Assembly: GCA_032173965.1 (NCBI GenBank)
Contig: CM063287.1
Span: forward strand, 6,639,859 to 6,703,858
Length of the DNA stretch: 64,000 nt
Reading direction: 5' to 3'
Origin: Sitta carolinensis
Taxonomy: Eukaryota > Chordata > Aves > Passeriformes > Sittidae
The position numbers were made by a program, and so were the translations under genes. This document shows positions 1 to 9,480 of the stretch, in pieces. The first letter of the stretch is position 1, and each line of letters starts with the position of its first letter. A model generated the notes under the pieces. That model was not told the DNA's origin, did not search any database, and saw only the letters and a program-made list of their open reading frames with translations.

Positions 1-1732
1 CCTCTGCCCAGATTATGCTGGCCAGCTTTCATTCCCACAGCGTGCTGACTCTTGAGAAGCAGCAAGTGCTTAGATCTTCCTTTGTCATTGCTTCCAAAAT
101 CCAATTAAACCTTTCTTTCCTGGAATATTTTCTTGATTTTTCTGTAACTCTGACTCTTTGCCTGGATAAGCCCCAGCTCAGACTCATCCCCCTTATGTTC
201 CCTGGGCAGACAGCTCCAATGTAGGGCAACAGTTCTGGCCTGCCTTGTCTTTGAGGGTCATTTCACCTGCTGACGAATCTCTGCTCCTGCCTGCCAGGAC
301 TGCTTGTCCCATGGCTGGCAACCACAGGAAAACCTTGCTTGCATTCCCAGCTGCTGGCTCCTGTCTGCAAACCTAGGCTAGCACCATCCCCGGGCTCCAA
401 CTGCTTACCTCGTATCACTTTCTGGCTCACATCCCATCTACTGGGAATCTCAGTTATGTGAGTCAGGGAGCACTAACCTTGACAAATGGCAGACTCCAAA
501 ATTACTGCCTTTGCAGATTGAATCGACCATTGTGTGTATGTGTATCACTTCAAAAGAGATGCAAATGCTGTGAGGTGTTTTGTTTTGTTTTGTTTTTTGT
601 GTGTGTTTGGTTTTTTTTTGGTTTTTTTTTTTTTTTTTTAATTAAATAATGGTATTCATCTGTATATCTAACTTCTAATCTCAGAGTGGTGTATTTCAGA
701 AATGGGGATAATATCTAAGTTTATGTATGAAGGTTTGGAACTGCAGGGTTTCAGATAAGTTGTCTTTGCAAACCAAGTCCCTTGCTGGTTGATTATTTAT
801 GCAGGGCACCTAGCTTGCACAATACTTAAGATGAAAAGTTGTATTTCAGGTCACATAACTGAAAATAAGTACTTGTTCTACAATTTCTGTGAGGAGAGAA
901 CTGGCTGAGTAGAGGCGGGGTATGAATTCTGCCTCACTTTGTTCTTGTTTTGAAGAACTAAGAACCAAGAAATATGGGGGAGTAACCCCTCATGAGCTTG
1001 CATGTTGGGCTGGCTGCTCCCAGTAAGTGACTTTTATTTTCTGTAGCTGTACAGGAGAAGCAGAGCTAGGTAAAGGGTTCTTTGGTAGGACACCAGGCTA
1101 GTGGGTATTTAATTCCCTCTAAAATCAGGAAGAGTGGTGTTTGTCCTTGTCTGGTACACCAGCAGATATTCCCTCTGTGTTAGCACCAGGTGGCATTCTT
1201 ACCATGCCTCTGATCCCAAGTTACTGTTTTTCCATTTCAGTTTTATAAATTGCATATCAAGATAAATATCATGATGAATACAGATTTCTGAAACACAGCT
1301 TTTGTGCCCTGTCAAAAATATCTTCTTGCTTAAGGCCTGGCTGATGGTCCACTTTGGTTTCTTGTTTCAAGATGAAGATTCTTTTCAGAACCTTTGTACA
1401 CCTTTGGTGACACTGTTACAGTCCAGTATGTTTTGTATCTTCCTAATATGTAAGGAATGTTACACTTGCTCTTTCCCTCCCAGCCCGAGGACCTGTTCAT
1501 GGCCTTGGTGTTCAGTTTCTCCTTGAGAAAAATTTTGCAAGCCTGACCTTGAATATTTTTATAACTGACTGCTTTAGAGAACTCTGTGAAAATGAGTACT
1601 CTGAATTATAATATAATATAATTATACATTTAAATAGTTATAATAAAAAACATTTCCACAGATTGATTTTTTTAAGAAGTTCTTCCTGATGCTGGTGTTC
1701 TCTAGGAATGCTTTTCCTGTTTTTTCCTCTAG
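1..1732 (+). other. SLC16A9: SLC16A9 intron, 3' part (no coding exon seen)
   Basis: This is the stretch before the first visible SLC16A9 exon. It ends in a good pyrimidine tract and AG acceptor at 1731-1732. I searched for the family's N-terminal DGGWGW signature and did not find it, so the first coding exon must lie before the window. The stretch holds a G/T low-complexity tract (577-639) and an AT-rich patch (1600-1635). Nothing else is recognisable. Confidence 0.7.
577..639. repeat. G/T low-complexity tract ending in poly(T)
   Basis: GTTTT units are followed by GTGTGTTTGG and a long T run. This is simple sequence, and the frame through it is meaningless. Confidence 0.85.
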
Positions 1733-1876
1733 GTCCTGTCTGCAGTATATGTGTATCATCTTTTGGAGCAAGACCAGTAGCTATCTTCAGTGGCTTTATG
1801 GTGGCTGGGGGCCTCATGATGAGCAGTTTTGCACCTAACATCTACTTCCTATATGTTTCATATGGGATAGTTGTTG
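1733..1876 (+). CDS. SLC16A9: SLC16A9 exon A (early transmembrane region)
   Basis: The acceptor is a T/C-rich tract plus AG at 1731-1732 and the donor is GTAAGA at 1877. The exon opens with the last two bases of a split Ser codon and closes with the first base of a Gly codon. It encodes [15 protein letters not shown] followed by hydrophobic helices ending in SYGIVVG. This is almost identical in wording to the human protein. Confidence 0.95.
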
Positions 1877-4800
1877 GTAAGAAACACCTTCCCTTCATTT
1901 GGAGACTTAGTCTCTTGATTATTTCGAGTCTTGGTTTATGAAATGGGAAACTGATTCGCAGAGGCAGTAGTAGTCTGGGACTTGATTTATCAAGGAATAC
2001 TTTGCTTTTGGGCAGAGAGGGATGTTGCAGGGGCAGGCTGTTACCATGTAGTAAAAGATAAAAACAATGTAAATGTTCATGAGGGTTTGAAAACAGTTTG
2101 TCCTCTGTTGACACAAGAGATGGAGAAGCTGAGGTTTTACCTAAGGGCTGGAATCAAGCAGATCTTCTGCTGGCATGAAATGCCAATCTTAAAGCAGTAA
2201 TATCTCTTCTGGAATTTTGTCACATACTCATTCCAATTTGATAAATTAGAGATCATTAGGGAGCAGTGTTGTTCTCCCCATAACTGATTGCACATAAAAT
2301 GCCGTGCTGGAGGCATGCAAGTGCTGTTGTCGGGCAGGCGGTGCCCTGCCCCGCGGGGCTGCCGTGGGTGGCTCATCAGGTTATCTGTGTCAGTGCTGGC
2401 GTGCTGGCCGGGCACGGTGCCACGGGCACGCAGCTCTGCCCAGCTCCCGGGCCAGCCCCGGGCTCGGAGCCCTGCAGCCCTTCCACGGAGCACGGAGCTC
2501 GGCTGGGCAGCTCCAGAGCCCCGCCTGCTCCAGCGGGCTCGGCAGCCTGCAGGCGGGACAGAGCGGGCAGCCCGCTGGCCCCGTGCTGGGTACCAGAGTT
2601 ACAGGGTGCCTCCGTGCCCAGCGGGCACGAGGGCATCACAGAGGGGCATTCGTTCCCTGGAGGATGTCGCTTGTTTTAATAGCTAACTCTTTTTATCCAG
2701 GTCTTGGATGTGGCCTTTTGTATACCGCAACAGTTACCATCACGTGCCAGTATTTTGACAAACGCAGAGGCCTTGCACTTGGTCTGATTTCAACAGGTAG
2801 GACTTTTAATTGTCATTCTCTCCAGCTTTTCCACTCTGATATTGCCACCATTGCTCTGGCAATAAAGACCAGATTATGATTTTCTCAGTAGCTTAAGAAA
2901 GTTACTACTTTCTTAAATCAAAATATCAGTAGCAATGAAGAGAAAAACTCAGGTTTCAGATAAAATGGTAACTACTCTTGCAGGTTTATGCTGTGGGTCA
3001 TCAATATAGATGAGGAAAGGATATTCACTGAAGTGAAAGCAGACTCATAGCTTGGGCTCTGTGCCATGGTTAGTGAAGGGAAACATTCCATAGAGTCCTG
3101 GGTTTTCTCTTTGTTCTTACCAGGATCAGAGGTGAGAAAGAGGCTGGAGATGCAGGATATAAATACTGCATCAGTTGTATTACATTAACTGTACCTTTGT
3201 ACCTTTTAATGGCCTGAGTAGGAACAGTTACAGGTGGCTGTTGTCCCATGCTTTTCCTTCTTTGTGCCATGGAGTGTCTGCTCTGACCTCTTTTCCTGTC
3301 AGTGAGGAGACACAGGATCTGTATAGTTAGTGTTGTGAGATACTAATACCACATCCACACAAGCTGAGTAAAGAGGAGCTTCTGCAGAAATGTCTCTTGG
3401 GATCATTTTCAGTGGCTTTGTTTCAGATTCCATGTAGGTTGCCTTAAAACCTGGTATTATTGTGCCCTGGTTGATTTTAATACCTGAAAAGCAAAACTAA
3501 CATAGATTTTGTAATTGATTTTTCCTGTGTTTAGCACCAAAGTATATAAATGGCTTGAATATAACCTAGAGACAGTCTTCAGCAAATAATTTTAAAGTTT
3601 GTCATTCAATTGACTTGGAAACCGATGTTCTGTGTTTGTGAGAGGACATCCACTAGTTAAAATGGATATATGCTCACTTCAACCAAGAGCCTTTTCTTTA
3701 AGTTACTGGGACTGCATTAAATGCTTGCACTCGTAGTAAATTCCCACTCTTCAGTGTTTTCTTCTGAATGGCCAAATTTCTAAAATGCATGTTTAGTCCT
3801 GTAGAGCTTCCGAAATGTCTTTGGAGTAAACTCCCACTCCAAACTCTGGCAAACTCTGCTCCTCACACACCAGGCAGTCAAGGGCTTCTTCTAGGAGGGG
3901 TCTTGGTGAATTCCTGGTCTTTTTGTGCCTGGGAGGAGGAAGGTGGCAAAGAGAAGAAAGAGCAAAATATTGGAGTGGGGAATTCTAACTGTGCTAACTC
4001 AAAATGGTACCTGAAGGGATACATGCATATATGTGTGCAGAGCAGAGGGGTAGCTTAGTAGTTCTTTGATGTTTTTAATCAGAAATAGTACTGATCCTAC
4101 TTGTTTCTAAAGTGTCTGCTAATGTTATTTGTAAAAAAATTGTTCAGATATTTTGAGATTTTTTTTTTAATTTTATTTTATTTTGTGGCTACTCAGTAAA
4201 GAAACTGTAACTTCAAGAGAGATGATGACTTACCAGTTCATTAAACTTGGGAGAGAGGAGCACAAATGAACTACCATTCCTGGGACAGTGTATTTATAGC
4301 TGCTGAATTGTGGAATTTTGTTAGTATTCAAGAATGGTCTTGGTTCTTCACTTTAAACCAAACTTATTTTTCTTTCATAGGCTCAAGTGTTGGACTCTTT
4401 ATATATGCAGCACTGCAAAGAGAGCTTATTGAGCTGTATGGACTGGATGGGTGTCTGCTAATAGTTGGTGCCCTGTCTCTAAATATATTAGCCTGTGGCA
4501 GCCTGATGAGGCCTTTGGAATCACCCAGTTCTCCTCCACCAGAGAAAATGTTTGTAGACAAAGTCCCAGATCAATATTTTGTTTACCATGAAAAGGAAAA
4601 GACCATTGAAGAAAACATTAGCATCCTTGAAAAGGGCTATATTGATGAAAAGTGTGTGAACAATGTGCCTGATTGCAAACAGGATAGCATTTTGAATAAG
4701 AATGTATTGAGCTCAATAAATGTAAATGAGAAAGACATTACAAAAAGAAAGTTGTAGAACAGACAAACTTCTGCAAGCAACTCGCCAAAAGGAAGTGGCA

Positions 4801-5782
4801 GCTCTATTTGACCTACTGGAAGGATACCGTGGTTCTTTTCAAGAACAAAGTATTTTCAGCTCTTTTTGTTGCAATCTTGCTTTTTGATATTGGTGGATTT
4901 CCTCCTTCTCTGCTCATGGAAGATGTAGCAAGAAGTGCAAACATTAGTGAAGATGACTATTATATGCCCCTTATTTCCATTATTGGCATTATGACAACAG
5001 TTGGCAAACTTATTTTAGGAATACTGGCAGATTTTAAGTGGGTTAACACTTTATATCTCTATGTAACTACCTTATTGATGACAGGAGTGGCCTTGTTTGC
5101 AATTCCATTTGCCAAAAGTTACCTTACATTAGCAATGCTTTCTGGGATTTTGGGGTTTCTGACGGGGAACTGGTCAATTTTTCCATATGTAACAACAAAG
5201 ACTGTGGGGATTGAGAAACTGACTCATGCCTATGGGATATTGATGTTCTTCGCTGGACTTGGGAATAGCCTTGGACCACCAATTGTAGGTAAGGGCAAAG
5301 TGCACAGTATAAGCTGAACATGAGCTTTTCACAAGCAGACAAAGCTTTTACATGTCTAATAATAATGGAAGATAAAAATCAAAAACTGAAAAAAAAATGC
5401 TGTTTGGCTGGTTGTGTTCGTAATTCAGATTTGAGGAAAAACACATTTCATGTCTAAGGGGGTCAAGCAGTATTTTAGGTTTGGCCTATTTAATTTAATT
5501 TTATTTTGTTGTTTGGGGTTTTTTAATCGATGTGTTGTTTCTCTGTGTTATCAATGCTGTGTCACATTTCACTGATGTGCTTCTCTCTTATCCCCACCCT
5601 CAGGCTGGTTTTATGACTGGACGCAGGAGTACGACACTGCTTTCTATTTCAGTGGCTTTTGTGTCCTGCTGGGTGGATTTCTCCTGCTGTTGGCAGCCCT
5701 GCCCTGCTGGAATGCCTGCACCAATCAGAGCTCCAAGCTGCCTCCAAATACTTACTCATACAAAGTTGCATCTAATGCTTAG
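1733..5782 (+). CDS. SLC16A9: Monocarboxylate transporter 9 (SLC16A9), 3' four coding exons, frame interrupted
   Basis: SLC16A9 is a 12-helix major-facilitator protein of the plasma membrane. Family literature links it to carnitine efflux and creatine transport. Four exons (144, 96, 908 and 179 bp) join at phase-1 GT/AG borders and give about 442 residues plus stop, matching the human protein (about 509) from near residue 67 to its end. Diagnostic stretches are [18 protein letters not shown], the MCT loop motif [16 protein letters not shown], and [18 protein letters not shown]. The C-terminus ends KVASNA. The first coding exon lies upstream of the window. One base is missing in the large exon, in the variable cytoplasmic loop, so the frame changes between 4730 and 4754 and a TAG at 4755-4757 would end translation. 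The flanking parts are well conserved, so identity is near certain. Whether the gene is functional is open. Confidence 0.95.
1877..2700 (+). other. SLC16A9: SLC16A9 intron A-B
   Basis: This 824-bp intron runs from GTAAGA to TTTTATCCAG. Its 3' half is unusually GC-rich and contains a CpG-island-like block listed separately. The long reading frames there are a by-product of the GC content. Confidence 0.9.
2295..2665 (+). promoter_or_regulatory. CpG-island-like block inside an SLC16A9 intron
   Basis: By eye this block has about 30 CpG dinucleotides in roughly 370 bp and is about 70 percent G+C, while the flanks are AT-rich. It sits just before exon B (2701). It could be an internal promoter, an antisense start, or a GC-rich relic. 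No repeat unit is obvious. Strand is arbitrary. Confidence 0.5.
2701..2796 (+). CDS. SLC16A9: SLC16A9 exon B (MCT loop motif)
   Basis: The acceptor is TATCCAG (AG at 2699-2700) and the donor is GTAGGA at 2797. Phase 1 at both ends gives 96 bp. It encodes [18 protein letters not shown] followed by [14 protein letters not shown]. That is the conserved cytoplasmic-loop signature of the SLC16 family, in which a basic pair after the aromatic residues precedes LAxG. Confidence 0.96.
2797..4380 (+). other. SLC16A9: SLC16A9 intron B-C
   Basis: This 1584-bp intron is AT-rich and ends in TTTTTCTTTCATAG. A T-rich tract sits near 4160-4185. I see no exon or named repeat in it. Confidence 0.85.
4381..5288 (+). 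CDS. SLC16A9: SLC16A9 exon C (large exon, carries the frameshift)
   Basis: The exon begins by completing a Gly codon (g|gc) and ends with one base of a Gly codon (g|gt). That requires 3n+1 coding bases counting the carried base, but the visible 908 bp is one short. Up to about 4736 the frame reads [20 protein letters not shown] and on into the variable loop. From 4742 the frame one base earlier reads [20 protein letters not shown] and continues through the second half of the transporter to [10 protein letters not shown]. No other stop or indel is seen. The loop between the two halves is the least conserved part of the protein. Confidence 0.93.
4730..4754 (+). other. SLC16A9: Single-base deletion / frameshift interval in SLC16A9
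   Basis: The upstream frame meets TAG at 4755-4757. The downstream frame has a TGA at 4727-4729 if read backwards. The lost base therefore lies between 4730 and 4754. One simple reading is a lost A in the A run at 4742-4746. Another is a lost base near 4737-4738, which would keep the Tyr-Lys-Lys-Lys wording of the human protein. Both restore continuity with the conserved second half. Confidence 0.9.
5289..5603 (+). other. SLC16A9: SLC16A9 intron C-D
   Basis: This 315-bp intron has donor GTAAGG and acceptor CACCCTCAG. It is short and AT-rich, and no other element is visible. Confidence 0.93.
5604..5782 (+). CDS. SLC16A9: SLC16A9 exon D (C-terminus and stop)
   Basis: The acceptor is CCACCCTCAG (AG at 5602-5603) and the stop is TAG at 5780-5782. 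The exon completes the split Gly and encodes [20 protein letters not shown], a last hydrophobic helix with [13 protein letters not shown], and a short cytoplasmic tail ending YKVASNA. Human MCT9 ends in nearly the same way. Confidence 0.95.
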
Positions 5783-6505
5783 GTGACAACTGGAAAACAC
5801 TTTGCGCCCTTTTATACTGTATAGCCAAGTATCTTAGTAATTTTCCACTTATTTATGAAGCCCAAAAATTCTCTTTCCACTAGAAAAATTCCATTGTTGC
5901 TTGTTGTTCAGTCCCTTTTACTTATTTTGTTTCTTTTTTTTAATGTTCTTTTTAAAAATAGTCTTATTTTGTGTACTATGCACCGTGTTTTTGGCCTTTG
6001 TCTACTGTAATTTCCTTTCACCCTGTAAAGGGGATGTTCTGCTGTATTATCAGCTGTACTTTTTTTAAAGGGGGGGTTGGTATGGAGGGGTGAACACTTT
6101 GAAGCAAAAATGAAGGCCTGTTCTTCATAGGAGAAGGCTGGCATTTCTGCCACCTTCTGTAGGTCTCCAAGTTGCACAATTAGGCTTTACAAAACAAGAA
6201 TTTGCCTTATTAAAATGTAATACTGTGGCAAGGTGCTTTTAACATCCTGCTTAGATAAACTTTTCTGTCTTTTTAAAGTTTCTCCAATTTACAATTAAGT
6301 GCCAATTGTGGGAGGGAGAAGAGGGAAAACAAAATCAACCTTGTGTTGCATAACTGAACATTATGATGAAAGTAAAGATTCTTATTACCACTGCGACTAA
6401 GAACTGTGTTTATAAATATTGCACATTTTGTGAAGCCTGTTTATAAAACTGTTGAACCAAAACCTTTTAAACCAAGGAATAAATGTGATCGTTGAAACCA
6501 TGAAA
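5783..6505 (+). other. SLC16A9: SLC16A9 3' untranslated region
   Basis: AT-rich sequence runs from the stop codon to about 20 bases past the AATAAA at 6478-6483. The end is inferred from the signal position only. Reading frames here are not coding. Confidence 0.7.
6478..6483 (+). promoter_or_regulatory. SLC16A9: Polyadenylation signal of SLC16A9 (AATAAA)
   Basis: A canonical AATAAA lies about 700 bp after the stop. The following 20-40 bases are followed by GT-containing sequence, as expected of a cleavage region. No better signal is seen between the stop and this site. Confidence 0.65.
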
Positions 6506-8046
6506 GGAGGTGCTGACTTGGTTATGGAAGTTCATAATCTTTATATCAGGGCTGGAGAGATGCTCACTGAAGCCCTCAGGTGAGTGTTTCTGAGCAAGGC
6601 ACCCACAGTCTGGTGGTCCTGGGCACCTCTCTTGTTTCACAACCCATTTCAGCAGATTGAAGCTGCTGCAGAAATCTTAGCAGTAAGGGCTTTTAACAAG
6701 GTAGACCTGATTAAAAAGGGGGAATTGTGACAGCAATATCATCTCTGCTGCCCTTTTTTGGAATGGATATAGCAAGGAGAACATTCAGTAACAGAGAGCA
6801 AGAAAAAGCATGGGGGAGGGCTAGCAGAAGAGGTTCAGAGAAAGCTGATGGGGAAAGAGTTGCAACACTTGAACACCAAAGAAGTCATTGAAGGGAGAGC
6901 CCTTGAAACCTCTTGTCTCTCTAGCTGCAGGCTACCCCTGTTGCGTGTTGGGTTTTGCTGGCATGGCTGGGGGAACACTGTGTGATGATGAAGCTTTCCC
7001 TGAGCCAGGCAGGTGCTCCAGCAGAGGCAGGGTGATTTGGCTGGCTCTGCACTGCCCTGTGTGCCCTGGTGCAATGGCTTTTGCTTACAGAGCTGCTCTC
7101 ATGCCAAAGCTGAGTCTGGTTGCTCCTGCAACCAGTGACAGAAATCTACCATGGGTGGCACGTCCTGTGTGCTTTGGCTTCTTGCTGCAGGCTTGATGTT
7201 TAGTGGAGCATGTTGAAAGGCTTGGGTGAGGTGGAAGATTGGAGTCCTGAGTTACATCCTGCGTGGCTGCCTGCAAAAGCCCAAGTAGTTCTCAGCAGTG
7301 CTATGGGCTCCAAGTGTCTCATGATTCTGGCTCATTCATAGTTCTCAAGATAAAAGCCAGGCGTGTAATGAGCAGCCTGTATTGTTGGAGTGCTGTGCAC
7401 AGAGTTACTGTGTTTGCACACCTCATTAAGCAAGAGGGATGCAACATCTAAGTGGGGCAGACCTACGTGCTAGTAATGTTCCCTCATCTGGTCCAAAGCA
7501 GGAAAATCCAGCTTGGCTTCAAACAGTTTTTGCTGACTTTCTGGGATTCACTTACTGTTTGTATTAAAACATGACAAGGATGCAGTTAGTTCATCTCTTT
7601 TGTTTTGTTTTTTTTTTTCCTTCCATTTGTCAGCTGAGTGTAGCTACTGTGTGGGATTTCCTCCTGGATTGCTTATTCAGTGCATATGGAAAGAATATTG
7701 AGTATTTTGGATAGTCATAAATGTAACTTCAGTCCTGAATCGGAGTCCTAGGTACCTGATATGGATTTGCACCCATTTTATGTGCTCTTATGGCAGCTGT
7801 AGTCATATTTCACCACCTGTATATAAAAGTAATACCATGTTTTACACATTTTAAAGAAAGTGCAGGGATAGCCTGGGTACGATTAGGGCATGTATGCCTT
7901 CAGATTCATCTTTTAAAAGCTCACTTCCTGCCAACAATGCATTCTGAGTTCTTTAAATATGAAACTGATGTTAAATTATGGTCGGTCTGAAAAAACGCAG
8001 CTGGAATTAATGCAAATAATTAGGTGGTATGTAGCACACTCTTGCA

Positions 8047-8277
8047 ATGGAAATGGAGTCTATTATTAGGCAGCCTGATATATGTGGAAATATGACTAGT
8101 GATCTGGAACGGTTTCCTGATGTAACCCTACTCAGCAGTGAGGAAAGGGCCCTGACAGTTGAAGAACTTTATTTGCCACTGCAAGCAATATGTGCTAGGA
8201 TTCCTTGCCCCAGCCATCTGAGCACCGTGATTTTATTAATCTTGTTTTTAATTGGTAAACAAGACCAAAGATTTTGA
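8047..8277 (+). CDS. Unassigned small ORF (76 codons), doubtful
   Basis: An ATG-started frame reads MEMESIIRQPDICGNMTSDL at its start. It is acidic in the middle and has a hydrophobic patch near the end. I recognise no domain. A possible donor (GTAAAC) falls at about 8255. It lies 1.5 kb past the SLC16A9 poly(A) signal, with no clear promoter. It is most likely a chance frame or part of a noncoding transcript. It could also be an upstream exon of the RhoGAP gene, but nothing proves this. Confidence 0.1.
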   Translation: MEMESIIRQPDICGNMTSDLERFPDVTLLSSEERALTVEELYLPLQAICARIPCPSHLSTVILLILFLIGKQDQRF

Positions 8278-9421
8278 TGTTTTGAGTTTTACTTTCTAGT
8301 TTTGCAGGGTTCCTTTCCAAGAAGATATTTCCAGAGATGCTGCAAGTTACATTTTATCTGAGAGCCTTTCCTTCTGCCTTCATACTTCATTCAAATCATG
8401 AGGCCATAGGTTAGAAGGTAGCAGGACAGGTGTAATGTAATAATCTGTGCTTTATTTGCTTGAAAAGTAGGTCATCAGCATTGACAGAGTGTGATGTAGA
8501 GGGTAGGTAAACAGTTCTGCCATGTAGAATTCTGGATTGTCTTGAGTTTTATAGTCCCTGACAAAAAGACCTGGAACAAATGGAATTAGATGCTTAAGTA
8601 ATTACTCTTTATTGTACAAGAAAAAGTTATTGTTTATTGTATAAATTATTCAGTTAGTGTGAGTCAGTCATTTATCTAATTTGCAGATCCTATGAAAGTT
8701 TATCGTAGTTGCCAAAACATAAGACAAATAAAACTGTGAAATATCATTAGATTTAAAGTGTACTCTGTGCCTTGCTGAATTGATGGGCTTTATCATTAGC
8801 TGCAGAAAGAGATTACATTCCTTTGGTAGCTGTTAATTTGTCTACATCATGCTGATCCTAGATTCCTGCACCCTGCACTGACATTGAACAATGTGCTGAG
8901 TAAGGGCTATAAAAATTGATGGAGATGTTTGCATAGCATTAAACTGACATGGAGGTATTTTTTATTGGAGAGATATTTCACTTCAGGTCGTTCAGGAGAG
9001 CCTTTCACATATACATATGGTGAATATGTTGGGCTGAGCATGATACCAGCCAGATTAAAAAAGGCAAAATCAGAAATTATACAGAAATCCAGTTGAACAG
9101 GACAGAGAAAGTAGAAGTTGATTTCCTATGAAACAGAATTTCTTAGACTCAGAGGACTCATTTCAGTGATGTTTTGCTGTAGACTCAATTAAGTTGAAGA
9201 GCCAAGTTAGACTTGTTAGTCTTCATACAAGAAACAGTCTTTAGAGCTGTGTCAATATGCTCTCTGATTACCAAAATCCACTTAGATTTTTTTTTTATAA
9301 AGGTATTTGTTCTTTTAAATGTTGGCTTTTAAACAATCAAAACTGTTCAGAGGTGATACACACATGTTCAACTTGACCTGTGCTGTAACATGTAATGAAT
9401 TTGTTGCAGGAACTAAATCAC

Positions 9422-9480
9422 AGATTTTAATTGAAAGGGATCTTTAAAGGTCCTCTAGTTTAAACTCTCTACCATGACAT
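9422..9480 (-). repeat. CR1 LINE fragment (3' end), degenerate
   Basis: The + strand reads like the reverse complement of an avian CR1 3' end: a 'gaaagggatctttaaaggtc' block followed by a CTCTAGTTTAAACTC-type segment. It is short and worn, so it is an old insertion. Confidence 0.5.

Noticed and set aside
2288..2879. Overlapping long frames on both strands in the GC-rich intron block
   Set aside because: They result from high GC content and few stop codons. None resembles a protein family.
1733..5782. SLC16A9 as a processed or decayed pseudogene
   Set aside because: Introns with proper splice sites are present, and one indel in a conserved 442-residue frame does not show decay. A sequencing error or recent allele is simpler.
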